NCBI GenBank assembly: GCA_024691145.1
Contig: JAILNW010000266.1
Location: forward strand, 1 to 21,289
Length of the DNA stretch: 21,289 nt
Reading direction: 5' to 3'
Origin: Lachnospiraceae bacterium
GTDB lineage: Bacteria > Bacillota > Clostridia > Lachnospirales > Lachnospiraceae
Made by a program: the position numbers and the translations under genes. The notes under the pieces are model-generated. The model had not been told where the DNA came from and ran no database searches. It worked only from the letters and a program-made list of their open reading frames with translations. The first letter of the stretch is position 1, and each line of letters opens with the position of its first letter. This document shows, one piece after another, positions 1 to 7,457 of the stretch.

Positions 1-1169
1 CCTGAACTAGAACCATAATCAGAAACAAATTCAGGAATAAGCTTCTCTATAAAACTATATTTCACTTCATCATTAGGAAATGCTAATGTATATTCTTTGG
101 GAACAGGATCATAATCTGCTATTGTAAGATATCCTGTTTGATAAAGCAGGGGAACAATATTGCGACTATCCCCACTGTAATCTTTTAAAGTTTTCTCATC
201 CGCATAAATAGTTTTATTGTTAAGTCTTTTAATATCAAAGTCTGAAGTTTTCAGAAGTTTAACAAGAAATGTTGGTGTTCCTGTTTCAAACCAAAATGAG
301 CCGAATTCTTTATCGGCAAAAGCACTTAGCAAACTGTATGGATTATAAACCCCTGGTCCTGATTGATGAAATCTATAACCATCATACATGTTTTTTAATT
401 CTGATAAACATTCTTCTTTTGATTTATTTTGCTCTTCAGCTAGTTCTAAAACTTCCTGTTCGAAGTATTCATGTATTTCAGCATCTGTTATTCCACACAA
501 AGAAGCATATTGCTTTGTAAGGGAGATGTCTTTTAACTGATTCAAATCACTAAATATACTTACTTTATGAAACTTTGATACTCCAGTTATAAATATGAAT
601 TGTATATATTCATCATGGCTTTTTAATGTACTAAAGAAACCTTTAAATATTTCTTTGTTATGTTCGGTTAATTCTTCATTTTCAATAACATCCAAAAGTG
701 GCTTATCATATTCATCAACAAGTATAACGCATCTGCAACCTGATTTTTTATAAGCTTGTTTAATCAGTATTTGAAAACGTTCACTTAATGTATTATTATT
801 ACTAGCAATATTGTATTCATTTTCCCATTCATTAAGCATAAATGAGATCTTTCTTTGCAATGCGTCAGCATTTTTATAGTTTTCACCATTAAAATCAAAA
901 TAAAATACAGGATGTGGCTGCCATGCATCCTTGTTTTGTTCTTCTAATTTTTCAATGGCAAGTCCTTTAAAAAGGTCTTTTCTGCCTTCAAAATAATATC
1001 TGATTGTTGAAAGCAATAAGCTTTTACCAAATCGTCTTGGTCTGCTAAAAAAATATGGTACATTATTGTGAACTAACTGGTATACGTATGCTGTTTTATC
1101 AACATATAAAAAATTGTCTGTTCTTATTTTTTCGAATCCCTGTATGCCAATTGGCAGTTTTTTTCTCAA
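1..1169 (-). CDS. AAA-ATPase-like / PD-(D/E)XK nuclease family protein, 3' end off window
   Basis: A continuous minus-strand frame of 389 codons runs off the left edge, so the C-terminus is missing. The N-terminus LPIGIQGFEKIRTDNFLYVD, the Walker A-like SRPRRFGKSLLLS (about residue 43) and the Walker B-like CVILVDEYDKPLL (about residue 150) identify the AAA-ATPase-like family (PF09820). Members usually carry a C-terminal PD-(D/E)XK nuclease-like domain (PF08011), which would lie outside the window. The start is TTG at 1169: GGAAGTGAG lies 5 nt upstream, an in-frame TGA precedes it, and there is no ATG near the domain start. The family is multicopy in Clostridia and Bacteroidetes. Its role is not established; links to mobile DNA or defence are suspected only. 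A promoter sits at 1212-1240. A truncated second copy lies at 4187. Confidence 0.85.
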   Translation of the reverse strand, partial: MRKKLPIGIQGFEKIRTDNFLYVDKTAYVYQLVHNNVPYFFSRPRRFGKSLLLSTIRYYFEGRKDLFKGLAIEKLEEQNKDAWQPHPVFYFDFNGENYKNADALQRKISFMLNEWENEYNIASNNNTLSERFQILIKQAYKKSGCRCVILVDEYDKPLLDVIENEELTEHNKEIFKGFFSTLKSHDEYIQFIFITGVSKFHKVSIFSDLNQLKDISLTKQYASLCGITDAEIHEYFEQEVLELAEEQNKSKEECLSELKNMYDGYRFHQSGPGVYNPYSLLSAFADKEFGSFWFETGTPTFLVKLLKTSDFDIKRLNNKTIYADEKTLKDYSGDSRNIVPLLYQTGYLTIADYDPVPKEYTLAFPNDEVKYSFIEKLIPEFVSDYGSSS

Positions 1170-1211
1170 TTTTGCTCACTTCCTTTTGAAAATGGTTATC
1201 CTAATACATAC

Positions 1212-1240
1212 ATTATACTTATAATAAAAATAAAATTCAA
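1212..1240 (-). promoter_or_regulatory. SigA-type promoter of the AAA-ATPase-like gene
   Basis: Read on the minus strand, TTGAAT (1240-1235) is followed after 17 bp by TATAAT (1217-1212), about 43 nt upstream of the TTG start. The fit to the vegetative consensus is good. Confidence 0.6.
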
Positions 1241-1306
1241 TGAAATTTTTACAATTTTAAATATAATTGGAAATTATAGGAAATTTAAAAACATTTAATA
1301 TGTTAG

Positions 1307-1586
1307 ACAAGATTTGCATGGACACCAGCTAAGGCAGGTACTTACACAGTTGATGCAAAGTTTGTTGCAAAGAATGGAGAGGCTTCATATTCATTTGATT
1401 ACGAAGTAAAGGATGCTGCTGTTAAAAATGCAGTTACTATATACTATAATGGTTTCAGCAATCCATATATCCATTACAGCATGCTTTAACGAGGGCAATA
1501 ATAACTGGGACAGCAATAACGGAAGAAATTATAAGTTCGGTATCGGAACTTATTACTACAGCAATGGCAATATTGTTGCTGAATAA
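1307..1586 (+). pseudogene. Eroded C-terminus of a secreted amylase: Ig-like linker plus starch-binding module (CBM25/26 type)
   Basis: From 1307 a plus-strand frame without a start reads TRFAWTPAKAGTYTVDAKF, a typical Ig-like linker of secreted glycosidases. It continues NAVTIYYNGFSNPYIHYS, the opening of a CBM25/26 starch-binding module, and stops at TAA 1487-1489. A second frame entering at about 1480 reads ACFNEGNNNWDSNNGRNYKF and then GIGTYYYSNGNIVAE to TAA 1584-1586, which is the end of the same module. The central part of the module, roughly 40 residues in relatives, is missing, and the two halves are in different frames. The catalytic domain is absent: an in-frame TAG lies at 1304 and only AT-rich DNA is upstream. 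The remnant keeps its terminator (1599-1633). The family assignment rests on motif recognition, not a search. Confidence 0.75.
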
Positions 1587-1598
1587 AAAATATAGAAT

Positions 1599-1633
1599 AA
1601 CCCAGTGGTTTTAAATCCACTGGGTTGTTTTTA
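1599..1633. terminator. Convergent terminator, amylase remnant / mutS2
   Basis: AACCCAGTGG (1599-1608) pairs perfectly over 10 bp with CCACTGGGTT (1617-1626) around an 8-nt loop, and is followed by GTTTTT on the plus strand. The mutS2 stop codon lies at 1631-1633, so the same hairpin, with weaker T-richness on the other side, probably also ends mutS2 transcription. Confidence 0.85.
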
Positions 1634-4012
1634 TTTAAATATAACAACAGTGACACCCATGTCACCTTCTCCAAATGCTCCTGCATGGAATTCTTTTACG
1701 TACTTTGTTTTCTTAAGCTTCTGAGCAATGGCATTTCTTAAGGCACCTGTTCCACGTCCATGGATAATGCGGACCTGTGGAAGATGTGCAAGATATGCAT
1801 CATCTAAGTATTTTTCAACTATTGAAAGTGCTTCATCTACGGTTTTTCCTATAACATTGATTTCCGTACTTATGTTAGATGACTTGGACATCTTAATCTT
1901 TCCGCCGCTTGTTTTCTTAAATGTATTACTTGTTATAACTTCTTCATCAACTATTACAAGATCAGAAATATTGACTCTTGTGTTAAATATTCCTGCCTGT
2001 ACAGTAAGTTCTCCTTTGCTGTTAGGAAGAGAAGTTACGGAACCTGTGCAGCCCATGGAAAGAATCTTTACAGTGTCTCCAAGTTTAAAGTCCTTTGGTT
2101 TATGCTGTTTAACAGGAGCCTTTAAAGTATTATTCTTTGGCTGGTTTTCCTTAAGTTTCTTATTAATGTTACTGCGGGCATTTTCCATATCTTTAATATT
2201 GCCTGATGAAGACTTTAATTTATTATAGGTTCTTATGGTTTCATCAGCATAATCCTTTGCTTCCTGTAAAAGGGCAGTAGCATCATCTTTTGCTTTTTCA
2301 ATAATCTTTTGTTTCTGATCATCAAGTTTTTTTGTCTTCTGCTGATATTCGGCTTTTAATTTTTCTGCTTCTTCAAGCTGCATTTTTAACTGTTGTCTTT
2401 CGTTTTCTATGCTTAATCTGCTTGTTTCAAGTTCAGTTATTACATCTTCAAATTTTTTCTGAGAACCATCAATGTATGTTTTTGCCTTATCAATTATATG
2501 CTCAGGAAGTCCTAATTTCCCTGATATTGCAAATGCATTACTTTTTCCAGGGATACCGATAAGCAGACGGTACGTTGGACGAAGTGTATTAACATCAAAC
2601 TCGCAGCAGGCATTTTCAATTCCCTTTGTTTCAAGGGCAAATATCTTTATCTCGCTGTAGTGTGTTGTTGCCATTGTTGTAACTCCAAGATTATGAAGAT
2701 ATGAGAGTATGGACATGGCAAGGGCAGCACCTTCTGTAGGGTCAGTTCCTGCACCAAGTTCGTCAAAGAGAACAAATGAATTGTCTGTTACATTTTCAAG
2801 TATGGATATAGTATTAGTCATATGTGATGAAAATGTACTAAGACTTTGTTCTATACTCTGCTCATCACCTATATCTGCATAGATTTCATCAAATATGGCA
2901 ATCTCTGAGTTATCCTGTGCTGGTATATGAAGTCCTGACTGTCCCATAAGTGTAAGAAGACCTGCTGTTTTAAGGGATACAGTCTTTCCACCTGTATTTG
3001 GTCCTGTTATAATAAGCTGATTATAATCATTTCCAATCTTAATATCTATAGGAACTACATTTTTAGGATTAATAAGAGGGTGTCTTCCCTTCTTTATATT
3101 TATAACCTTATTGGTGTTAAGGTCTGGTATTGAGGCTTTCATGTCCTTTGCAAGTGCAGCTTTGGCAAATATAAAATCAAGTTCTGAAAGCAGGTACATA
3201 TTGCTTTTTAATATGTCTTTATATTCAGCTGTCATGTTGCTTAAAGTTGCAAGTATCTTCTCTATCTCAGTCTGTTCCTTTGAGTATAGTTCAGAGAGTT
3301 CGTTGTTATACTTTACAACTGTTGCAGGTTCTATAAAGAATGTAGAACCTGATGATGACTGGTCATGCACCATCCCCTGTATAGTATTTTTATGTTCTGC
3401 CTTTACAGGAATACAGTATCTGCCATTACGCATGGTAATTATGTTATCCTGCAAAATATTTTTTGAACCCTGTGAGTTTATAAGATTTGTAAGATGTTCA
3501 TGTATTCTGTCATTTGTTATCTTCATGGAACGTCTTATATTTTTTAACTCTGGTGAAGCATCATCACTTATTGTATCTTCAGATATAATGCAACGTTTTA
3601 TCTCATTATTAAGTGGTGAAAGTGGTTCAAGAAGGCTGAATCTTTCACTTAATGAATCAGTTGTTTCCTCGGAAGAAGGATTATCCTTTTCCTTTGAATA
3701 GGATTTTGCACGAAGACATACATTAAGCATGGCTGATATGCTAAGAAGTTCTGTTGTATTTAAGGCTTTACCTATGTCAAGTGACATAAGCAGTCCTCGT
3801 ATATCTTTAACCCCTGAAAATGAGAGGCTTCCTTTTTTATATAATTGTGTAAGGGCATCCTTTGTTTCCTGCTGCCACATTGTAATCTCATTAATATCTG
3901 AAGATGGTTCAAGCTTCTTACAGTATTCTTTTCCAAGTTCAGAAGTTGCATGTGTTACAAGCTGCTCTATAATTTTATTATATTCTAATACTCTTAATAC
4001 TTTGCTGTTCAT
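1631..4012 (-). CDS. mutS2: Endonuclease MutS2 / ribosome-collision factor
   Basis: This full-length 793-residue protein has the MutS2 layout: an N-terminal clamp/lever region (about 1-300), an ABC-type ATPase with Walker A GPNTGGKT (337-344), signature-like DEQSIEQSLSTFSSHM (383-398) and Walker B FVLFDELGAGTDP (413-425), a long charged coiled coil (about 515-640), a KOW-like segment (about 660-705) and a C-terminal Smr domain with HGRGTG. MutS2 proteins suppress recombination, and in Bacillus subtilis MutS2 also splits collided ribosomes. The LDLH/LDLR signature of nuclease-active Smr domains is replaced by INVIGKTVDEA. The gene appears monocistronic. Its ATG start gives a conventional N-terminus, but the upstream ribosome binding site is weak. 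Confidence 0.96.
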   Translation of the reverse strand: MNSKVLRVLEYNKIIEQLVTHATSELGKEYCKKLEPSSDINEITMWQQETKDALTQLYKKGSLSFSGVKDIRGLLMSLDIGKALNTTELLSISAMLNVCLRAKSYSKEKDNPSSEETTDSLSERFSLLEPLSPLNNEIKRCIISEDTISDDASPELKNIRRSMKITNDRIHEHLTNLINSQGSKNILQDNIITMRNGRYCIPVKAEHKNTIQGMVHDQSSSGSTFFIEPATVVKYNNELSELYSKEQTEIEKILATLSNMTAEYKDILKSNMYLLSELDFIFAKAALAKDMKASIPDLNTNKVINIKKGRHPLINPKNVVPIDIKIGNDYNQLIITGPNTGGKTVSLKTAGLLTLMGQSGLHIPAQDNSEIAIFDEIYADIGDEQSIEQSLSTFSSHMTNTISILENVTDNSFVLFDELGAGTDPTEGAALAMSILSYLHNLGVTTMATTHYSEIKIFALETKGIENACCEFDVNTLRPTYRLLIGIPGKSNAFAISGKLGLPEHIIDKAKTYIDGSQKKFEDVITELETSRLSIENERQQLKMQLEEAEKLKAEYQQKTKKLDDQKQKIIEKAKDDATALLQEAKDYADETIRTYNKLKSSSGNIKDMENARSNINKKLKENQPKNNTLKAPVKQHKPKDFKLGDTVKILSMGCTGSVTSLPNSKGELTVQAGIFNTRVNISDLVIVDEEVITSNTFKKTSGGKIKMSKSSNISTEINVIGKTVDEALSIVEKYLDDAYLAHLPQVRIIHGRGTGALRNAIAQKLKKTKYVKEFHAGAFGEGDMGVTVVIFK

Positions 4013-4045
4013 AAATAAAACTTCACTCTTTCTGTTTAATGGTTT

Positions 4046-4069
4046 GTTACTATAAATATAGATAGTAAC
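4046..4069. repeat. Perfect 8-bp inverted repeat in the mutS2 5' UTR
   Basis: GTTACTAT (4046-4053) and ATAGTAAC (4062-4069) are perfectly complementary with an 8-nt spacer. The repeat lies between the mutS2 promoter and its start codon, so it could form a leader hairpin or be a protein binding site. No function can be assigned. Confidence 0.5.
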
Positions 4070-4084
4070 GGCATTTCTTTTTAC

Positions 4085-4113
4085 ATTATACTATACTTTT
4101 TTTGAAAATAAAA
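4085..4113 (-). promoter_or_regulatory. Probable mutS2 promoter
   Basis: On the minus strand TATAAT (4090-4085), within AGTATAATG, lies about 75 nt upstream of the mutS2 ATG. The -35 region is T-rich and weak (TTATTT-like at about 4113-4108). The -10 is convincing; the -35 is not. Confidence 0.45.
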
Positions 4114-4121
4114 GGAGAAGG

Positions 4122-4150
4122 TTGATAATGGCAGAATTTTAAAGTATAAT
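4122..4150 (+). promoter_or_regulatory. SigA-type promoter of the truncated AAA-ATPase-like gene
   Basis: TTGATA (4122-4127) is followed after exactly 17 bp by TATAAT (4145-4150). The start codon at 4187 follows with GGCGGAG (4173-4179) as ribosome binding site. The promoter is intact although the gene it serves is not. Confidence 0.65.
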
Positions 4151-4186
4151 GAGAGTGAATAGGATTGTGGATGGCGGAGTTTTTGT

Positions 4187-4447
4187 ATGAATAGTGTTTC
4201 TATTGGAATTCAGGATTATGCATGGTTAAGAGAAAATGACATATTTTATATTGATAAAACTGGATTTATAAGAGACTGGTGGGAAACAAAATATACAGCT
4301 ACATTAATAGTGCGTCCACGTCGTTTTGGAAAAACTCTGAATATGTCTATGTTATATTACTTTTTTCAAATAAATACAAAGGAAGATATGATGTTGTATT
4401 ATATAATGAAGATGATTATACTAAATGTTTTGATAAAAAAGGTTTAA
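4187..4447 (+). pseudogene. N-terminal fragment of a second AAA-ATPase-like family gene
   Basis: The frame begins MNSVSIGIQDYAWLRENDIF and contains IVRPRRFGKTLNMSMLYYFF, the N-terminal motif and Walker A region of the same family as the gene at 1-1169. Homology ends at about codon 60 (around base 4366). The rest of the frame is unrelated low-complexity sequence to the stop at 4447. The full family protein is about 500-580 residues, so Walker B and the nuclease domain are lost. At 4361-4366 (a TTTTTT run) the recognisable sequence switches to the next frame, described in the following entry. The promoter and ribosome binding site are intact, so a short peptide could still be made. Confidence 0.8.
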
Positions 4448-4551
4448 AGAATGAAGGCGTTTCCAAGGGTGGACAATTGTATCTTGTGTTTCACTTTAGT
4501 ATATTTATAATAGTAGGCATTATAATGATTATAATTAATCAGTCAGGTTAA
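4366..4551 (+). pseudogene. Tail of a two-TM small membrane protein (paralogue of the next gene)
   Basis: In the frame shifted from the AAA-ATPase fragment, the sequence reads SNKYKGRYDVVLYNEDDYTK and ends with a hydrophobic helix (LYLVFHFSIFIIVGIIMIII) and the stop at 4549-4551. It aligns by eye with the C-terminal half of the protein at 4569-5030: YKGRYDVVLYNEDD against FKVGDKIDIVFDDD, then a TM helix near the end. It is therefore best read as the 3' end of a tandem paralogue whose 5' half was replaced by the AAA-ATPase gene. The alternative is a simple frameshift inside the AAA gene, because the first residues after the join could also fit that family. Confidence 0.55.
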
Positions 4552-4568
4552 GAAAGGGGAAATCATTT

Positions 4569-5030
4569 ATGAATAGTGCGAAGTTAGTTCTTATGGGCGG
4601 TTTTGGCGTTATGATTATCTTAGGAATTATTCACGCAATTTTATGCTATCGCATAACACATAAGAAAAGTATTTTACGAAAGAGATGTACAAAAAGTACA
4701 AGTGCAGAGGTATATGAAACTCTTACAAAAACAGAAAGTTTAGGTATTTTTGTGGGGAAATTAATTGTCGGAAAATGTGCCAAGGTTAAGTTTTTTATTG
4801 ATGGACAGGAATATAAGTTGGAGTGTTTATCGGTACCACTATTTAGAAGATTTAAAGTGGGAGATAAGATTGATATTGTGTTTGACGATGATAAACAGGT
4901 ATGCTTTTTATCAGAACACAAAGCAGAGTTAATTGAATTATTATTTTATGCATATATATTCGTAGCAATATTCTTTACTGTAATAGAACTACTTGTAGGT
5001 ATGGGAATTATATTAAATTTTCCAAGTTAA
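4569..5030 (+). CDS. Small two-TM membrane protein, DUF3592-like
   Basis: This intact 153-residue protein has an N-terminal TM helix (about 7-27), a basic stretch (KKSILRKRCTK), a soluble beta-rich middle (about 42-115) with FKVGDKIDIVFDDDKQVCFL, and a C-terminal TM helix (about 120-146). The TM, small beta domain, TM layout and the GDKIDI..DDD motif resemble DUF3592-type proteins, but this was judged by eye. AGGGGA lies 11 nt before the ATG. It directly follows a broken paralogue and precedes an Rhs-tip remnant, so it may once have been an immunity-like gene of a polymorphic toxin cassette. That role is inference only. Confidence 0.6.
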   Translation: MNSAKLVLMGGFGVMIILGIIHAILCYRITHKKSILRKRCTKSTSAEVYETLTKTESLGIFVGKLIVGKCAKVKFFIDGQEYKLECLSVPLFRRFKVGDKIDIVFDDDKQVCFLSEHKAELIELLFYAYIFVAIFFTVIELLVGMGIILNFPS

Positions 5031-5032
5031 TA

Positions 5033-5416
5033 GGATTTATGTATGAAGGCAATAATTATTACTATGTAAAGAACTGCCTTGGAGATGTAATAGCAGTTGT
5101 AGATAGTAATTATAAAGAACATTGTACATATGATTATGATGCAAGAGGAAATATTAAAGATAAAGATAATTTATTATATGCAATATGCGAGACATATTCT
5201 TATCAGTTTGAATTAATAAAAAAATTTTGCAATAAGGTTGGAGTAAATAATTATGAAGTAAGAAATGATTATGAACTTTATAATTGGATAGGCGAGCATA
5301 TTTATGAAGATACATATAGCAGGGAAAACCATTTGTATTATTGGAAGGATGATAATGATAGATATCATATTTATATAGATTACCGTGAAAGTACAACTAA
5401 AATGGTAATTAGTTGA
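5033..5416 (+). pseudogene. Rhs/YD-repeat protein tip remnant with unidentified C-terminal part
   Basis: The frame, first ATG at 5039, encodes 125 residues. It opens GFMYEGNNYYYVKNCLGDVI and then YDYDARGNI, an Rhs/YD repeat of the kind found just before the toxin tip of Rhs proteins. The thousands of upstream residues and the usual Rhs core end are missing, and no ribosome binding site precedes the ATG, so the 5' end has been cut off. After YDARGNI the protein switches to about 85 unrecognised residues (from KDKDNLLYAICETY) ending LYYWKDDNDRYHIYIDY..MVIS, which may be a toxin tip or immunity fragment. Expression is doubtful. Confidence 0.65.
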
Positions 5417-5787
5417 TAACTATCGTTATATTTTTAAAATATATAATATAAAGTATACAACTAACTGCTCGTCACATTGGTAAATGATTTTATCAATGTT
5501 TATTATTGGAAAACAGAAGATGACTCATATAATGCATTTGTTTCATATCTTAAAATAATAGATGATGGGATTTCTATAGAAATACTGTAATACAATTAGT
5601 TAATGCAGAATATGTATAACATTAGTCTGCATTTTGTATAAAATTGAGACCTTGGGTACCAAAGTGTTTGCATCTGATGGAACAGTTTCTCTAGGAACAA
5701 CTATTTTATATTCAAAAAGAAGCAAATGACGGCAACGTATGTTCTGATACGGAGGATTTTAAAACCTTTATAGTATAGACGTTATAA
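5417..5787 (+). other. Gene debris without an intact ORF
   Basis: This stretch of about 370 bp has no credible gene. A frame at 5475-5591 reads LVNDFINVYYWKTEDDSYNA to IEIL and a stop, and its VYYWK..DDSY segment resembles the LYYWKDDNDRY end of the preceding remnant. A second piece near 5642-5730 reads LGTKVFASDGTVSLGTTILY and stops. The adjacent frame continues IQKEANDGNVCSDTEDFKTF to TAG at 5776-5778, just before a terminator. The pattern is that of decayed 3' gene ends in several frames. Confidence 0.5.
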
Positions 5788-5819
5788 GACCTGTGAGTGA
5801 TATTCACAGGTCATTTTTT
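5788..5819 (+). terminator. Rho-independent terminator
   Basis: GACCTGTGA (5788-5796) pairs perfectly with TCACAGGTC (5804-5812) around a 7-nt loop, followed by ATTTTTTA. It closes the debris region on the plus strand. It also abuts the stop codon (5818-5820) of the convergent minus-strand gene and may serve both. Confidence 0.8.
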
Positions 5820-7290
5820 ATTTGATCTTAAGTTTTGTTGTATTATTATCTGCAATGGTTCTTTCGATAGTACCTTTCATTATCATCTCATTAACTGTTC
5901 TTTTAAGTTTTGCAGTTATACCTTTATAACCCATAGAAGATGCAAGCTCAGTCAAATTAAGAGGTTTGTTTTTTAAGGAAGCTAAAATCTTCTTTTCATA
6001 AGCATCATTTTTATTAGAAGATTTTTTTGCTTTATTGAAATAATTATGAATAGGTATAGTTACTGAGAGATAGGTTCTGTTTTCATCCATATCAAATTTT
6101 AAAAGATCAGAACCGTTCTCTTTAAGAGCTTTTATAGCATTAGGAAAGCCAGTATTTCTTCCTTCAATTAGTCCTAATTCTTTAAGATAATCGCCTATTC
6201 TTCGATTACGATATACTCTTGCTCGTATAGAATAATTTGCTATACTTTCATTTGAGATACTTCTGTCAAATCCAGGAAAACTAGTAATTTCAATACTTTC
6301 TGGAGTTATTCTTACCGTAATTGGTTCGTTTATCTGGTATGAACGGTGATAAACAGCGTTAGATAGAATTTCTTCTATGGCTACATACGGATAGTTATAT
6401 ATCTTATCAGCTTCAGCTTTATTTTTGTCTTTAATTATGACATCTTTAATAGTATAATTTTTTATATAAGCAAGAGCATCTTTTAATTGTCTTTGGATAG
6501 GTCCTGTAAAAAATTGTTCGTTGATATAGGAACCAGTAGGGTCAGGAATATCAACAACTTCTATATATGCATAACGAAAATATTTCTCGGGCTGTTCTGA
6601 AAACATAAGTATACCAACATTGAGTGGTTTTATACGTTCTGAAGGACCTGAGATTAATTGCATATCAGTTGCAACTTCTAATGTAGTCATTTTTTTTGCT
6701 CGTTCATACAAACCACTATTTATTTCCTTTAAGTGCTTACGCATAAGCTCTATATCCAAATCATCGATATCTGCAGCAAGATTTGGACGATCATCGAAAG
6801 GAATATCTGTAGAGATATAGAAAAGTTCCTTTTCTTCTTCTGGAGATGCTATAATTGTACTGCTAAATTTACGAATATAGTAATATTTGCTTGCTTTTGA
6901 TGCTTCCTTTCCGAAAACATCTTTTGAAGCTTTATAAGGTCGTCCATAACCGCCAGGTACCCATAGGACAATTACATATACGTCTTGAAATAGAATGGGC
7001 TCAACTACTGGATTGTACAGTGGTTCTATACAGTGACAGTAACCAACAAGCTCTTTAAGAATACTGTCTATACGGTTTTTATCTATACCTTTTACAGGAA
7101 ATATTGGAGAACCATCTTTTTCTTCAACTCCAATAATTATATATCCTCCACCAAGATTGTCAATGTCATTTGCAAAAGCACAAATTGAATGTATTATTGG
7201 ATTTGGATTGAAGTCACTTTTGAATTCAATTCTTGTAGATTCAACAACCCGTCTATTTATCAAATCTTCAATATTAACTGGTATAGCCAT
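5818..7290 (-). CDS. AlbA_2 (Schlafen-type) / HATPase_c_4 putative transcriptional regulator
   Basis: This 490-residue protein has an N-terminal AlbA_2 domain (about 8-150; ESTRIEFKSDFN, then AFANDIDNLGGGYIIIGVEE), a central region with a GHKL-type ATPase module of the RecG-C-like class (about 295-410; EEILSNAVYHRSYQINEPITV) and a C-terminal winged-helix segment (about 430-485; KNKPLNLTELASSMGYKG..). The family is usually annotated as ATP-binding protein or putative regulator, and relatives occur in accessory and defence islands. The start is ATG 7290, with GAGGTGAT 4 nt upstream, rather than the GTG at 7299, which lies inside the ribosome binding site. Its own upstream region holds a perfect promoter and operator-like repeats, consistent with autoregulation (inferred). 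Confidence 0.85.
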   Translation of the reverse strand: MAIPVNIEDLINRRVVESTRIEFKSDFNPNPIIHSICAFANDIDNLGGGYIIIGVEEKDGSPIFPVKGIDKNRIDSILKELVGYCHCIEPLYNPVVEPILFQDVYVIVLWVPGGYGRPYKASKDVFGKEASKASKYYYIRKFSSTIIASPEEEKELFYISTDIPFDDRPNLAADIDDLDIELMRKHLKEINSGLYERAKKMTTLEVATDMQLISGPSERIKPLNVGILMFSEQPEKYFRYAYIEVVDIPDPTGSYINEQFFTGPIQRQLKDALAYIKNYTIKDVIIKDKNKAEADKIYNYPYVAIEEILSNAVYHRSYQINEPITVRITPESIEITSFPGFDRSISNESIANYSIRARVYRNRRIGDYLKELGLIEGRNTGFPNAIKALKENGSDLLKFDMDENRTYLSVTIPIHNYFNKAKKSSNKNDAYEKKILASLKNKPLNLTELASSMGYKGITAKLKRTVNEMIMKGTIERTIADNNTTKLKIK

Positions 7291-7308
7291 ATATATCACC
7301 TCGATACT

Positions 7309-7337
7309 ATTATATAAAAGAAATATAATATTGTCAA
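7309..7337 (-). promoter_or_regulatory. Consensus SigA promoter of the AlbA_2 gene
   Basis: On the minus strand TTGACA (7337-7332), a 17-bp spacer and TATAAT (7314-7309) form a perfect consensus promoter, with the start codon about 20 nt beyond the -10 box. The leader is therefore only about a dozen nucleotides. Confidence 0.85.
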
Positions 7338-7340
7338 GTC

Positions 7341-7374
7341 ACTCGACAAAATTACATCGAGAAACTCGACAAAA
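7341..7374. promoter_or_regulatory. Operator-like repeats upstream of the AlbA_2 gene
   Basis: ACTCGACAAAA occurs twice as a perfect direct repeat (7341-7351 and 7364-7374, 23-bp period). The dyad TCGAG-AAA-CTCGA (7357-7369) overlaps the second copy. The cluster ends 4 bp upstream of the -35 box. Placement and symmetry suggest a regulator binding site. The binding protein is unknown, but the wHTH-containing gene product itself is the obvious candidate. Confidence 0.55.
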
Positions 7375-7457
7375 CAATATTATGGATACAGGTAATATAT
7401 GGTTTGCTGGAACAGTTTACGAACCAGGTATTAAAAAAATAAAAATTTTTTAAAAAA

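Noticed and set aside
3111..3701. Long open frame on the plus strand opposite mutS2 (also 1728-2228 and 3729-4055)
   Set aside because: They lie wholly antisense to a certain gene, have no ribosome binding site and encode no recognisable motifs. They are frame shadows of AT-rich coding DNA.
7381..7453. Short plus-strand frame MDTGNIWFAGTVYEPGIKK before the nifS promoter
   Set aside because: The composition looks protein-like, but there is no ribosome binding site, the length is only 23 codons and no family is recognised. It may be a tiny gene-end remnant but is not supported as a gene.
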